From contig NZ_CP029192.1 of NCBI RefSeq assembly GCF_008642315.1, positions 8,370,001-8,434,000 on the forward strand: DNA of 64,000 nt, read 5' to 3'. The position numbers and the translations under genes are program-made. The stretch comes from Streptomyces venezuelae (GTDB lineage Bacteria > Actinomycetota > Actinomycetes > Streptomycetales > Streptomycetaceae). How positions within the stretch are numbered: position 1 is the first letter of the stretch; every line of letters begins with the position of its first letter. Positions 34,658-43,266 of the stretch are shown here, in pieces. Under the pieces are notes generated by a model. That model was not told where the DNA came from. It saw only the letters and a list, made by a program, of their open reading frames with translations, and did not search any database.

Positions 34658-34918
34658 ATGTGGAACGCAGCATTCTGGAAGTCCACCGCGGAACGCGCGA
34701 TCCGCACGTTCGCACAAGCGCTGGCCGCGGTGCTGGTGGCGGGGGCGACCAGTCTCCTGGACGTGGAGTGGGGCGCGGCCTTCGCGACGGCGGGCCTCGC
34801 CGCGGTCCTGGCGGTCCTGACGGCGATCGGCGCCTCGGAGGTGGGCGCGTCCGGCCCCGGCCTCACGGAGGAGCCGACGAAGCGGGTGCGCGCGGGAGCG
34901 GGGGAGTCGGCGGGGTGA
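34658..34918 (+). CDS. Small r1t-type holin-like membrane protein
   Basis: This 86-residue protein starts MWNAAFWKSTAERAIRTFAQ and has two hydrophobic helices (ALAAVLVAGATSLL and FATAGLAAVLAVLTAIG) and a charged tail. This matches the r1t-type phage holin family that also occurs as single chromosomal genes in Streptomyces. No lysin or other phage gene is adjacent, so it may be a domesticated holin. The barstar-like gene follows closely. Confidence 0.75.
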   Translation: MWNAAFWKSTAERAIRTFAQALAAVLVAGATSLLDVEWGAAFATAGLAAVLAVLTAIGASEVGASGPGLTEEPTKRVRAGAGESAG

Positions 34919-34952
34919 GGTGGCGGGAGCACGCACCGGTACGGTTCTGCGC

Positions 34953-35384
34953 ATGGTGATCGACAGCGGTTTCCACGAGGTTCCCGGCGCGGATATCCCC
35001 GGCGTACTCGACGAGGCCGCCCGCCGGGGGGTCCCCGTGTTCACGCTCTCCACCGACGGGCGGACCGACAAGGAGGCGTTCTTCGGGGCGGTACGGGAGA
35101 CGCTTCCCTTGGACCCGCCGCTCGGGACCCACCGCATGGTGTGGGACGCCCTCTCGGATTCCCTCTGGGGCGGTCTCCACGAGCTGACGTCCTCCCGCGT
35201 GGTCATCGTCTGGCCCGATGCGGGGCCCGTCGCGGGCGCCGAGGGTGAATTCCGGATCGCGCTGGAGATCCTCCGTGATGTGACCGGGTCCCTCGCCGAC
35301 GTCCGACGCACCGGCGGAAGGCCGACACAGGTCTCCGTGTACGTTGCCCCGGCTCAGGCTCCGGCCGCGCGCTCTCTGGACTGA
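34953..35384 (+). CDS. Barstar-family (RNase inhibitor-like) protein
   Basis: This 143-residue acidic protein has the barstar pattern: MVIDSGFHEV strand, helix DIPGVLDEAARRG, strand VFTLSTDG, KEAFFGAVRETL and the helix containing WDALSDSLWGGL. Barstars bind and block barnase-type ribonucleases. No RNase gene is present here, so it is an orphan or acts on a distant target. ATG 34953 was chosen. A GTG at 34920 overlaps the holin stop and would suggest translational coupling. Confidence 0.75.
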   Translation: MVIDSGFHEVPGADIPGVLDEAARRGVPVFTLSTDGRTDKEAFFGAVRETLPLDPPLGTHRMVWDALSDSLWGGLHELTSSRVVIVWPDAGPVAGAEGEFRIALEILRDVTGSLADVRRTGGRPTQVSVYVAPAQAPAARSLD

Positions 35385-35389
35385 CGCCG

Positions 35390-35423
35390 CGAGGGGCCGC
35401 GCACGTGCGTGTGCGGCCCCTCG
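35390..35423. terminator. Bidirectional terminator
   Basis: CGAGGGGCCGC (35390-35400) and GCGGCCCCTCG (35413-35423) form a perfect 11-bp stem with a 12-base loop. It lies between the convergent barstar-like and CBS-domain genes. Confidence 0.75.
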
Positions 35424-35442
35424 GGATTTCACCGTCCTGCCC

Positions 35443-36456
35443 TTACACAGGCTGCCCGAACAGCTTCTGCAGGACGTCCTCCATCGTGACCATGCCGGCG
35501 AGGCGGCCGTCCGAGCCGAGTACCGCCGCCACATGCGTGCGGCTGCCGCGCATGGCCGTCAGGACGTCGTCCAGCGGCGTCGTCTCGCGCACCTGGGCGA
35601 TCTTGCGCATGTCCGGCACCCGGAACGGCAGATCGCGCGGTGCCCGGTCCAGCGCGTCCTTCACGTGCAGATAGCCCACGATCCGGCGGCCGTCGTCGAC
35701 CACGGGGAAGCGGGAGAACCCGGACTCGGCCGAGAGCTGCTCCAGCTTTTCGGGGGTGACGCCCACGCGCGCGTAGACGACGGCCTCCAGAGGCAGGACC
35801 ACGTCCCGGACCGGACGGCGGCCCAGTTCGAGCGCGTCGTGCAGCCGCTCCTGCGCACGGTTGTCGATCAGCCCCGCGTCTCCGGAGTCCTTGACCATGC
35901 GCGCGAGGTCGTCGTCGGAGAAGCTCGCCGACACCTCGTCCTTGGCCTCGACGTGCAACAGCTTCAGCAGACCGTTGGCGAACGCGTTGATCGCGAAGAT
36001 CACGGGCCGCAGCGCCCGAGCGAGCGCCACCAGCGGCGGCCCGAGCAGCAGCGCGGAACGCACGGGCTCCGCGAGGGCGATGTTCTTCGGGATCATCTCG
36101 CCCAGGAGCATGTGCAGATACGTCGCCAGGGTCAGCGCGATGACGAACGAGATCGGGTGGACCAGACCGTGCGGCACGCCCACCGCGTCGAAGGCGGGCT
36201 CCAGCAGATGCGCGATCGCCGGCTCCGCGACGATACCGAGGACCAGGGTGCACAGCGTGATGCCGAGCTGCGCCGCCGCGAGCAGCGCCGACACGTGCTG
36301 CAGGCCCCACATCACGCTCTTGGCGCGCCGGTTGCCCTCCTCCGCGTGCGGCTCGATCTGGCTGCGGCGCACGGAGATCAGGGCGAACTCGGCGCCCACG
36401 AAGAAGGCGTTGACGACGAGCGTCGCCAGACCGATCAGCAACTGTACGGCGATCAT
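35443..36456 (-). CDS. CNNM/HCC-family membrane protein with CBS domains (second of pair)
   Basis: This 337-residue protein has an N-terminal DUF21/CNNM membrane domain with four hydrophobic segments (AQLGITLCTLVLGIVAEP is conserved) and GEMIPKNIALAEP. A CBS pair follows (RFPVVDDGRRIVGYLHVKDAL and THVAAVLGSDGRLAGMVTMEDVL). Related proteins are annotated as hemolysin-like or CorC-like and are linked to Mg2+ or Co2+ export. It lacks the C-terminal CorC_HlyC domain that its partner has. Its ATG overlaps the partner's stop (ATGA), so the two probably form a hetero-complex. Confidence 0.9.
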   Translation of the reverse strand: MIAVQLLIGLATLVVNAFFVGAEFALISVRRSQIEPHAEEGNRRAKSVMWGLQHVSALLAAAQLGITLCTLVLGIVAEPAIAHLLEPAFDAVGVPHGLVHPISFVIALTLATYLHMLLGEMIPKNIALAEPVRSALLLGPPLVALARALRPVIFAINAFANGLLKLLHVEAKDEVSASFSDDDLARMVKDSGDAGLIDNRAQERLHDALELGRRPVRDVVLPLEAVVYARVGVTPEKLEQLSAESGFSRFPVVDDGRRIVGYLHVKDALDRAPRDLPFRVPDMRKIAQVRETTPLDDVLTAMRGSRTHVAAVLGSDGRLAGMVTMEDVLQKLFGQPV

Positions 36457-37787
36457 CGGACGTCCTCCTCGTGGCCGTCGGCGTCGAGCGGGGCGTGCAG
36501 CATGACCCGGGCGGCACGCCGCCCGGACGCGTCCACGACGTCGAGCCGCCAGCCGCCCACCTCGACGCCGTCACCGACGGCGGGGATGCGGCCGAGTTCG
36601 GTGGCGACGAGGCCGGCGAGCGTCTCGTACGGCCCGTCGGGCACCCGCAGGCCGACCCGCGCGAGCTGGTCGGTGCGGGCGGAGCCGTCGGCGGAGTAGA
36701 GCGTCCTGCCGTCGTCGTCGGTGCCCTCGTGGGAGATGTCGGGCGTCTCGTGCGGGTCGTGCTCGTCCCGCACCTCGCCGACGACCTCCTCGACGATGTC
36801 CTCCAGGGTCGCGACGCCGGCCGTGCCGCCGTACTCGTCGATGACCACGGCCATCGTGCGCTTGCCCGAGAGCCGGTCGAGGAGCCGGTCGACGGTGAGC
36901 GTCTCCGGCACGAGCAGCGGCTCGCGCATCAGCTCGGCGACGGAGACGCGCTGCCTGCGCTCCGCGGGGACGGCGAGCACGTCCTTGATGTGCGCGACGC
37001 CGACGACCGTGTCGAGGTTCCCGCGGTACACGGGGAAGCGGGAGAGGCCGGTGGCGCGCGTGGCGTTCGCGACGTCCTCGCAGGTGGCGTGCGTCTCCAG
37101 GGCCATGACCTGCACACGGGGCGTCATCACGTTCTCCGCGGTGAGGTCGGCGAGGTTCAGCGTGCGCACGAACAGCTCGGCCGTGTCCGCCTCCAGGGCG
37201 CCCTCCTTGGCGGAGTGGCGGGCCAGGGCGATCAGCTCCTTGGGGCCGCGCGCGGAGGCGAGCTCCTCGGCGGGCTCGATGCCGAAGCGGCGTACGGAAC
37301 GGTTCGCGGTGTTGTTCAGGTGCGCGATGAACGGCCGGAACGCGGCGCTGAACAGCCGCTGCGGCGTCGCCACGCGCTTGGCGACGGCGAGCGGCGAGGA
37401 GATCGCCCAGTTCTTGGGCACCAGCTCACCGATGACCATCAGAAAGACGGTCGACAGGGCCGTTCCGATCACGAGGGCGACGGAGGACGCCGCGGACCGG
37501 GGTATGCCGAGGTCGCGCAGCGGGCCCGCGATCAGGGCGGCGATGGACGGCTCGGAGAGCATGCCGACGACCAGGTTGGTGACGGTGATGCCGAGCTGCG
37601 CGCCCGAGAGCTGGAAAGTGAGGTTCTTGACGGCTTTGAGGGCACCGGCGGCACCGCGCTCGCCGCGCTCGACGGCCCGCTCGAGCTCGCTGCGCTCGAC
37701 CGTCGTGAGGGAGAACTCCGCGGCGACGAACACACCGCACGCCAGGCAGAGCAGCACCGCCACGAGGAGCAGGAGCACTTCGGTCAT
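36453..37787 (-). CDS. CNNM/HCC-family membrane protein with CBS and CorC domains (first of pair)
   Basis: This 444-residue protein has a CNNM membrane domain (GAQLGITVTNLVVGMLSEP, GELVPKNWAISSP), then a CBS pair (ENVMTPRVQVMAL, RFPVYRGNLDTVVGVAHIKDVL, TMAVVIDEYGGTAGVATLEDI) and a C-terminal CorC_HlyC domain ending near GWRLDVVDASGRRAARVML. Its role is probably in divalent-cation homeostasis at the membrane. The ATG at 37787 has a GGAGGTGA site, and its stop overlaps the following paralogue by 4 nt. Confidence 0.92.
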   Translation of the reverse strand: MTEVLLLLVAVLLCLACGVFVAAEFSLTTVERSELERAVERGERGAAGALKAVKNLTFQLSGAQLGITVTNLVVGMLSEPSIAALIAGPLRDLGIPRSAASSVALVIGTALSTVFLMVIGELVPKNWAISSPLAVAKRVATPQRLFSAAFRPFIAHLNNTANRSVRRFGIEPAEELASARGPKELIALARHSAKEGALEADTAELFVRTLNLADLTAENVMTPRVQVMALETHATCEDVANATRATGLSRFPVYRGNLDTVVGVAHIKDVLAVPAERRQRVSVAELMREPLLVPETLTVDRLLDRLSGKRTMAVVIDEYGGTAGVATLEDIVEEVVGEVRDEHDPHETPDISHEGTDDDGRTLYSADGSARTDQLARVGLRVPDGPYETLAGLVATELGRIPAVGDGVEVGGWRLDVVDASGRRAARVMLHAPLDADGHEEDVR

Positions 37788-37964
37788 CGGGTCACCTCCG
37801 TCCCATGATCGGGCAGGGGCAGGAGGAATGCGCGATGTCGGGTACTAGGAGGCTCGCCCATGGGCGGACGCTCACACCTTTCAGTTGGATACGAGTATTG
37901 CGTCCATGGTAAAGGATCAGCAAAGCCACTCGAACCTCTGTCGAGATCTGCAGGAGCTACCCCT

Positions 37965-38405
37965 TTACCCCGCCGGGGGCGCTTCACCCAGCGGCTTCAC
38001 CCACCGGCTCCACTGCGGCTCGGGAGCGTATCCGCCCGCGTGCCAGGCGTGGTGGGCGAGCTCATTGTGGTCAAGGACCATCGCGTCGCCGCGGCGCCCG
38101 CCGAGCCGCACGAACCGCTCCTCGGCCGCGGCGAGCAGCGCCGAGCCCACGCCGCGCCTGCGGTGGTGCGGGTGCACCGCGAGGCGGTAGAGGTGGCAGC
38201 GCCAGCCGTCGAAACCCGCGATGACCGTCCCCGCGAGCTCCCCGCCGAGCTCGGCGACGAGCAGCGCCTCCGGGTCGCGGGCGACGAGCCGCTCCACGCC
38301 GGAGCGGTCGTCGCTGATGCTCGTGCCTTCCGCGGCCACCTTCCAGAAGGCCAGCACCGCGTCCAGCTCATCGGGCGCCGCGGCCCGTATCCGAAGATCA
38401 TCCAT
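37965..38405 (-). CDS. GNAT-family N-acetyltransferase
   Basis: This compact 146-residue GNAT protein shows IRAAAPDELDAVLAFWKVAAEG (N-terminal strand-helix), LVAELGGELAGTVIAGFDG, the acetyl-CoA loop LAVHPHHRRRGVGSALLAAAEE with the R-x-x-G-x-G pattern, and MVLDHNELAHHAWHAGGY at the end. The start at ATG 38405 is preferred to 38447. The substrate is not predictable. It is a single gene between the CBS-protein pair and the damaged TetR gene. Confidence 0.88.
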   Translation of the reverse strand: MDDLRIRAAAPDELDAVLAFWKVAAEGTSISDDRSGVERLVARDPEALLVAELGGELAGTVIAGFDGWRCHLYRLAVHPHHRRRGVGSALLAAAEERFVRLGGRRGDAMVLDHNELAHHAWHAGGYAPEPQWSRWVKPLGEAPPAG

Positions 38406-38466
38406 ACGGCCATCCCACCACCGGCCGAAGCGGTGACGCACGGACATTTCAGGATGTGGACGAGAG

Positions 38467-38967
38467 TCAGGATGCGGACGAGAGTCTGATCCCGGCGAGG
38501 ACGGTTTCTAGCATCCGGTCGAACTCCGCCCGGGACCCGAAGCCCTCCATCAGGGGAGCGAGTGCGGCCATGCCCGGGTGCGCGGCGGCGTCGAACGCGG
38601 GCACGGCGCCGGGCTCGTCGGCGGTGCACGCCAGCAGATGGCCGTTGAGGAAGCCGAACAGCACCATGGGCGCGTCCGCGGCCACCCGGTCGGGCACCCC
38701 CGCCGCACGCATCGCGGCGACCAGCTCCTCCAGGGCGGCGACAGCGACCGGCGAGGTCTGGGCCCGCGTCACCAGCACCGGGAACACGCGGGGGTGCCGG
38801 TAGGCCATGTCGCGATAGCGGTGGGCCGTCCGGCGGGCGATGTCCTCCCAGTGGCGGGGCGCGCCCTCGTCCGCGCCGACGGCCACCTCGCCGAGCACCG
38901 CCTCGGACACCGCGTCACTCCGGGCGCGGTCGAGCCCCGCCGAGGTGCCCTGGGTCCGTCTGGCCAC
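38467..38967 (-). pseudogene. TetR-family regulator lacking the HTH domain
   Basis: The frame encodes a TetR ligand-binding domain: RHWEDIARRTAHRYRDMAYRHPRVFPVLV, then VAALEELVAAMRAAGVPD and FGFLNGHLLA. Only about 25 residues precede it from GTG 38967. These look like the very N-terminus of a TetR protein (ARRTQGTSAGLDRAR) joined directly to the first ligand-domain helix (SDAVSEAVLGEV). The 40-45 residues of the DNA-binding helix-turn-helix that should lie between are absent, as if removed by an in-frame deletion. It cannot bind DNA in the usual way. It is either a relic or a dominant-negative partner. Confidence 0.6.
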
Positions 38968-39405
38968 GTCTTTCGTCCTGGCCTCGGCCTCACCGTCGCC
39001 GCGACGGTCCTCCCGTACGTGGACCGCGTCACCACCCACCTGCTGGCCGACCACATCCGCGACGGCTATCCCGGGTACACCCCGTCACGGATCGACGCGG
39101 CCGTCACCACCTACCTCGTCCTGCTGTCCGTGATCGGAGCGCTCGGCGCCGTCGCGTGGCTCGGGACCGCCCGGGCCGTGAAGGCGGGCAGGCGGTGGGC
39201 CCGCCCCGCCGCGCTCGTGCTGTTCGTGTGCGCCGCCACCGTCGGACTGACCGGGCTGCTCACCACGGACACGTCCGGCGAGACCGGTCTGCCACCGGCG
39301 CTGGGGTGGGCCGGGATGGCGCCGAGCATGGCGGCGCTCCTGGCGGTCGTGTTCCTGTGGAGCCGGCCGCGTGTTGCGGGTCGGCTCCCGCGGGCCCGCC
39401 ACTGA
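38968..39405 (+). CDS. Four-helix membrane protein, 5' end missing or unclear
   Basis: The frame reads as a small membrane protein from about VFRPGLGLTVAATVLPYVDRVTTHLL, with four hydrophobic segments and the middle motif DGYPGYTPSRIDAAVTTYLVLLSV. No ATG, GTG or TTG precedes the first helix without running antisense through the TetR gene. The first usable start, GTG 39019, cuts into helix 1. Gene pairs of a TetR regulator and a divergent membrane protein normally have a promoter between them, and here the two frames abut. A deletion across the intergenic region would explain this. Confidence 0.55.
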   Translation, partial: VFRPGLGLTVAATVLPYVDRVTTHLLADHIRDGYPGYTPSRIDAAVTTYLVLLSVIGALGAVAWLGTARAVKAGRRWARPAALVLFVCAATVGLTGLLTTDTSGETGLPPALGWAGMAPSMAALLAVVFLWSRPRVAGRLPRARH

Positions 39406-39429
39406 GCGTCCGGCGCGCGGGTGCCGCTC

Positions 39430-41994
39430 TCACTCGTGCGCGATGGCCGCCAGTACGTTCATGCGTGACGCGCGCAGCGCCGGCAGCAGCGCCGCCGCGA
39501 GGCCCACGACCACCGAACCGATCACCACCGCGATGATCGTCGTCCAGGGGAACGCCAGCTCCTTCATGCCCTGCAGCGCGAGCACCTGCTGCACGGCGAC
39601 GCCCCAGACCATTCCGAGCGCAAGGCCGAGCAGCGCCCCGAACACCGCGATCACCACCGACTCCAGGCGGATCATCCGGCGCAGCTGACGACGGCCGAGG
39701 CCGATGGCGCGCAGCAGTCCGATCTCCCGGGTGCGTTCCACGACCGACAGGGCGAGGGTGTTGACGACGCCGAGGACCGCTATGACGATCGCGAGACCGA
39801 GCAGGGCGTACACGAGGTAGAGCATCACGGCGATCTGCTGCCGGATCAGCTCCTTGTAGTCGGCCTGGTCGCGCACCTGCACCTGCGGATACGGGTCGAG
39901 GGTCTTGTCCAGACGGGCGCGCAGGGTGTCCGCGTTCGTGCCCGGCGCCGCGTTGACGTACAGCGCGGAGTCCTGGCCGCCCGGCACGTACTTCTCGACC
40001 GTGCCGAACCCGAGGAAGAGCCCGCCCTCGACGCCGAAGCCCTCGGGCGAGTCCTGGTCGGTGAGCGCGCCGACGGTCAGCTTCGTCCCGCGCCCGCCCG
40101 GGAACGTCGCGGGCAGCGTGTCACCCACCCGCACCTCGTGCTTCTTCGCGAAGTCCACGTCCATGCCGATCCGGCCCGCGGCGAGCGCGTCCCGCGAACC
40201 GCCCTGCGCGTACGTCACTTTGGCGACGTCGTCGAGCCGCGGATCGTAGCCCGCGGCGGTCGACTCGACGTTCTTGCCGTCGGGCAGCGCCAGTTCGATG
40301 GGCGTGAAGCGCTGGCGTACGACGAGACCGGCGCCCTCCGTCTTCTCGACCTTCCCGGTGATCTCCGAGGAGAACGGCATGAAGTTGCTGTTCTGCACGA
40401 CGAAGTCCGCGCCGAGCGTCCGGTCGATCTGCCGGTCGAACGACTTCGTCATGGACGCGCTGGCCACCGAGAGGCCGCCGACCAGTGCGAGCCCCACCAT
40501 CAGCGCGGCCGCCGTGGCGCCCGTGCGGCGGGGATTGCGCAGCGCGTTGCGCTGGCTCATCCGGCCGACGGAGCCGAAGACCGCGGGGAACGCGCCACCG
40601 AGGACCCGGATCACCGGCCGCACCAGGAGTGGCCCCGCGACGACCGTGGCGATCAGGGTCAGGACGATGCCCAGGCCGAGCAGTGACGCCGCGGACGACG
40701 TCTTCTCCGCGGTGGCGCAGCCCACCAGTGCGGTGGCGCCGGCCGCCCCGACGAGCGCGCCGGCGGCCGCCCGCACCTTCAACGGCCGTCCCACACCGGC
40801 GATCTCGGCGTCCGCGAGCGCGGCCATCGGCGAGACGTGCGCGGCGCGCCGGGCGGGGAGGTACGCCGCGACGAATGTGACGCCGACCCCGACGACGTAC
40901 GAGGCGACCGGCGTCCCCCATCCGATGACCATCTCCGTGGACTTCAGGTTCATCCCGAGCAGGCCCATGAGCTCGATCAGGCCGAGGGCGAGCCCGATGC
41001 CCGCGGCGAGCCCCAGCGTCGCACCGACGAGGCCGAGCAGCAGCGCCTCGACGAGCACGGAACGGCGCACCTGCCTGCGGTCGGCACCGAGCGCGCGCAG
41101 CAGCCCCAGTTCGCGGGTGCGCTGCGCGATGAGCATCGAGAAGGTGTTGACGATCAGGAAGATGCCGACGAGGACGGCGACACCGGCGAAGCCGAGCATC
41201 ACGTACTTGATGACGTCGAGGAAGCCGCCGAGCTCGGACGCCGCGGACTCGGCCTGCTCGTCGGCGGTCTCCAGGTCGTAGCCGGAGCCCAGTTCGGCGC
41301 CGACGCGGCGCTTGAGCGCGGTGTCGCTCACCCCGTCGTCGGCGGTCACGGAGATGCTCGTCGCCGCCTTCGTCGAACCGAGCAGCTCGCGCTGGGCGCT
41401 CGCGGTGTCCAGGAAGACGAGCGCGGCGCCGGGGTTCGTGGTGGTGAAGGTGGCGATGCCGACGACCTCGACCTCGAACGAGCCGGGACGGGCGAGGACG
41501 GTGAGGGTGTCCCCGATCTTCACGTCCTTCTTGTCCGCCGTGTCCGCGTCGATCATCGCCTGGCCGTCGCCGCGCGGCGCGTGGCCCGAGGTGAGCTCCA
41601 CGGGACTGCGGTCGGTGGGGTACCAGTTCGTGGCGACCGTCGGAGCGCCCGTCGTGGAGCCGACGGACTCGTTGTCGCGGTCGACGATGGTGACGTTGTC
41701 GACGGACACGTCGATGTGCGCGTCCGCGACCCCGGAGACCCCGGCCACCCGGTCCTTGAGGCTCGCGGGCAGCGTCGGCGTCTGCCCGGACGGCACCGCC
41801 TCGTCGAGGTCCTCCTTCGGCGCCACCGTCACATCGGCCGACGTGGAGGCGAACAGGCGGTCGAAGGTGCGGGTGACCGTGTCCGAGAAGATCAGGCTGC
41901 CCGCGACGAACGCGACCGAGAGGATCACGGCCAGCGCGGAGAGCGCCAGCCTGCCCTTGTGCGCGAGGAAGCTTCTGAGCGTGGTCTTCAGCAC
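39430..41994 (-). CDS. ABC transporter permease, FtsX/MacB type
   Basis: This 854-residue permease has two FtsX-like halves. It has an N-terminal helix (RLALSALAVILSVAFVAGSLIF), a large extracytoplasmic MacB-like periplasmic-core region, three helices near residues 255-390, a central helix pair near 410-500, and a second extracellular domain. The last three helices end with LPALRASRMNVLAAIAHE. Such proteins form mechanotransmission-type ABC systems for lipids, peptides or antibiotics. It is 12 nt downstream of its ATPase gene. Confidence 0.92.
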   Translation of the reverse strand: MLKTTLRSFLAHKGRLALSALAVILSVAFVAGSLIFSDTVTRTFDRLFASTSADVTVAPKEDLDEAVPSGQTPTLPASLKDRVAGVSGVADAHIDVSVDNVTIVDRDNESVGSTTGAPTVATNWYPTDRSPVELTSGHAPRGDGQAMIDADTADKKDVKIGDTLTVLARPGSFEVEVVGIATFTTTNPGAALVFLDTASAQRELLGSTKAATSISVTADDGVSDTALKRRVGAELGSGYDLETADEQAESAASELGGFLDVIKYVMLGFAGVAVLVGIFLIVNTFSMLIAQRTRELGLLRALGADRRQVRRSVLVEALLLGLVGATLGLAAGIGLALGLIELMGLLGMNLKSTEMVIGWGTPVASYVVGVGVTFVAAYLPARRAAHVSPMAALADAEIAGVGRPLKVRAAAGALVGAAGATALVGCATAEKTSSAASLLGLGIVLTLIATVVAGPLLVRPVIRVLGGAFPAVFGSVGRMSQRNALRNPRRTGATAAALMVGLALVGGLSVASASMTKSFDRQIDRTLGADFVVQNSNFMPFSSEITGKVEKTEGAGLVVRQRFTPIELALPDGKNVESTAAGYDPRLDDVAKVTYAQGGSRDALAAGRIGMDVDFAKKHEVRVGDTLPATFPGGRGTKLTVGALTDQDSPEGFGVEGGLFLGFGTVEKYVPGGQDSALYVNAAPGTNADTLRARLDKTLDPYPQVQVRDQADYKELIRQQIAVMLYLVYALLGLAIVIAVLGVVNTLALSVVERTREIGLLRAIGLGRRQLRRMIRLESVVIAVFGALLGLALGMVWGVAVQQVLALQGMKELAFPWTTIIAVVIGSVVVGLAAALLPALRASRMNVLAAIAHE

Positions 41995-42006
41995 CGCAGC
42001 CCCCGC

Positions 42007-42849
42007 TCAGCTCTGCTGCTCGGACGGACGGTCCCCGGGCGCACCCGGCGTACCCGGCACGCCCGGCGCCGCCGTGTGCGACGCGTCGAACCGCTTCATG
42101 CGCTCCAGGACCGCGTCCGCCGTCGGCCGCTCCATCTCGTCGACCATGCGTCCGTCACCCAGGAAGAGGACGAGGTCGGAGTGGCCGGCCGCGCTCGGGT
42201 CGTGGGTCACCATGACCACGGTCTGGCCGAGCTGGTCCACCGCGTCGCGCAGGAAGCCGAAGACTTCGAGCCCGGCCCGCGAGTCCAGGTTGCCCGTCGG
42301 CTCGTCGGCGAAGATCAGCTCGGGCTTCGCGGCGAGCGCCCGCGCGCAGGCCACCCGCTGCTGCTGACCGCCGGACAGCTGCGCGGGCCGGTGCTTCAGC
42401 CGGTCCCGCAGGCCCAGCGTGTCGATGACGTGCTCCAGCCAGTCGCGGTCGGGCCGCTGCCCCGCGATGTCCATCGGGAGCGTCATGTTCTCCAGGGCGT
42501 TGAGGGTGGGAATGAGGTTGAAGGACTGGAACATGAAGCCGATGCGGTCGCGGCGCAGCCGGGTCAGCTCGCGCTCCTTGAGACCCGTGATCTCGGTGTC
42601 GCCGAGCCACACCTGGCCCGCGGACACGCTGTCCAGCCCGGCGAGGCAGTGCATCAGGGTCGACTTGCCCGATCCCGAGGGACCCATGACGGCCGTGAAG
42701 CGTCCGCGCGTGACGTCGACGTCGACCGAGTCGAGGGCGAGGACGGTCGTCTCGCCCGAGCCGTACGCCTTGGTGAGGCCGCGGGCGCGCGCGGCGATCC
42801 CGGCGGGTTCCGAACGGTCCGCGAACGGCACCGAAGCAGGTGTGGACAA
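42007..42849 (-). CDS. ABC transporter ATP-binding protein, MacB/LolD type
   Basis: This 280-residue ATPase shows Walker A GPSGSGKST, Q-loop MFQSFNLIPTLNALEN, signature LSGGQQQRVACARAL, Walker B LIFADEPTGNLDS and the switch His in VMVTHD. This is the MacB/LolD class that pairs with FtsX-type permeases. The start is TTG 42849 behind a perfect AGGAGG at 5-6 nt. The open frame to 42993 has no better site. The C-terminal tail is Gly/Pro-rich. Confidence 0.92.
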   Translation of the reverse strand: MSTPASVPFADRSEPAGIAARARGLTKAYGSGETTVLALDSVDVDVTRGRFTAVMGPSGSGKSTLMHCLAGLDSVSAGQVWLGDTEITGLKERELTRLRRDRIGFMFQSFNLIPTLNALENMTLPMDIAGQRPDRDWLEHVIDTLGLRDRLKHRPAQLSGGQQQRVACARALAAKPELIFADEPTGNLDSRAGLEVFGFLRDAVDQLGQTVVMVTHDPSAAGHSDLVLFLGDGRMVDEMERPTADAVLERMKRFDASHTAAPGVPGTPGAPGDRPSEQQS

Positions 42850-42978
42850 GGCGGCCTCCTGGGTTGTGGCCGTACCAACTCCCGTAATTCCGCAGAGAGT
42901 AGTGGGGCTGCCCGGGTGTCCGGTATCCCTCCGAGGTCGGGCCCCGGGACGTATGTAAGGGACAAGGTCCTTGCGGTC

Positions 42979-43007
42979 TTGTCGTGCTAGCACATGGCCG
43001 CTAGCTT
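42979..43007 (+). promoter_or_regulatory. Probable leaderless promoter and operator of the toxin-antitoxin operon
   Basis: TTGTCG at 42979-42984 and TAGCTT at 43002-43007 are 17 bp apart, which would place the transcription start at about the A of the antitoxin ATG (43014). Between and over the -10 lie two GCTAGC cores, at 42986-42991 (inside the palindrome GTGCTAGCAC) and 43000-43005. A CopG-type antitoxin could bind them to repress its own promoter. Confidence 0.6.
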
Positions 43008-43013
43008 GACGGT

Positions 43014-43262
43014 ATGGCGAAGACTCAGCTGAACGTACGGGTGGACGAGGACACCGCCAGGGCGGCGCGGGAGCGCGCCCTGGCCCGGGGCATGAGCGTG
43101 AACCGCTACATAGAAGAACTGGTCAAACAGGACGCCGGGGAAGTCGGACACACCTTCGTCGAGGCCGCCGCCGACTTCATGAAGCAGTACGAATCCGTCT
43201 TCGCCGAGGAGTTCGGCATGGAGCGCGAGGGCAGCCGCCCGCTGCGTGAAGGTCGTCGCTGA
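43014..43262 (+). CDS. Ribbon-helix-helix (CopG/Arc-like) antitoxin
   Basis: This 82-residue protein begins TQLNVRVDEDTARAARERALARGMSVNRYIEELVKQ, a typical ribbon-helix-helix DNA-binding domain: one basic beta strand and two helices. The C-terminal half (FVEAAADFMKQYESVFAEEFGMERE) would wrap the toxin. The Fic/Doc-like gene starts 4 nt after its stop. No ribosome site precedes the ATG, in agreement with a leaderless transcript. Confidence 0.88.
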   Translation: MAKTQLNVRVDEDTARAARERALARGMSVNRYIEELVKQDAGEVGHTFVEAAADFMKQYESVFAEEFGMEREGSRPLREGRR

Positions 43263-43266
43263 GCCG

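Noticed and set aside
34658..34918. Prophage remnant around the holin-like gene
   Set aside because: No integrase, lysin, structural gene or attachment-site repeat nearby. Single holin genes are common in Streptomyces.
37885..38190. Small plus-strand frame starting LDTSIASMVKDQQ
   Set aside because: No ribosome site, and most of it runs antisense through the GNAT gene. The intergenic part is short.
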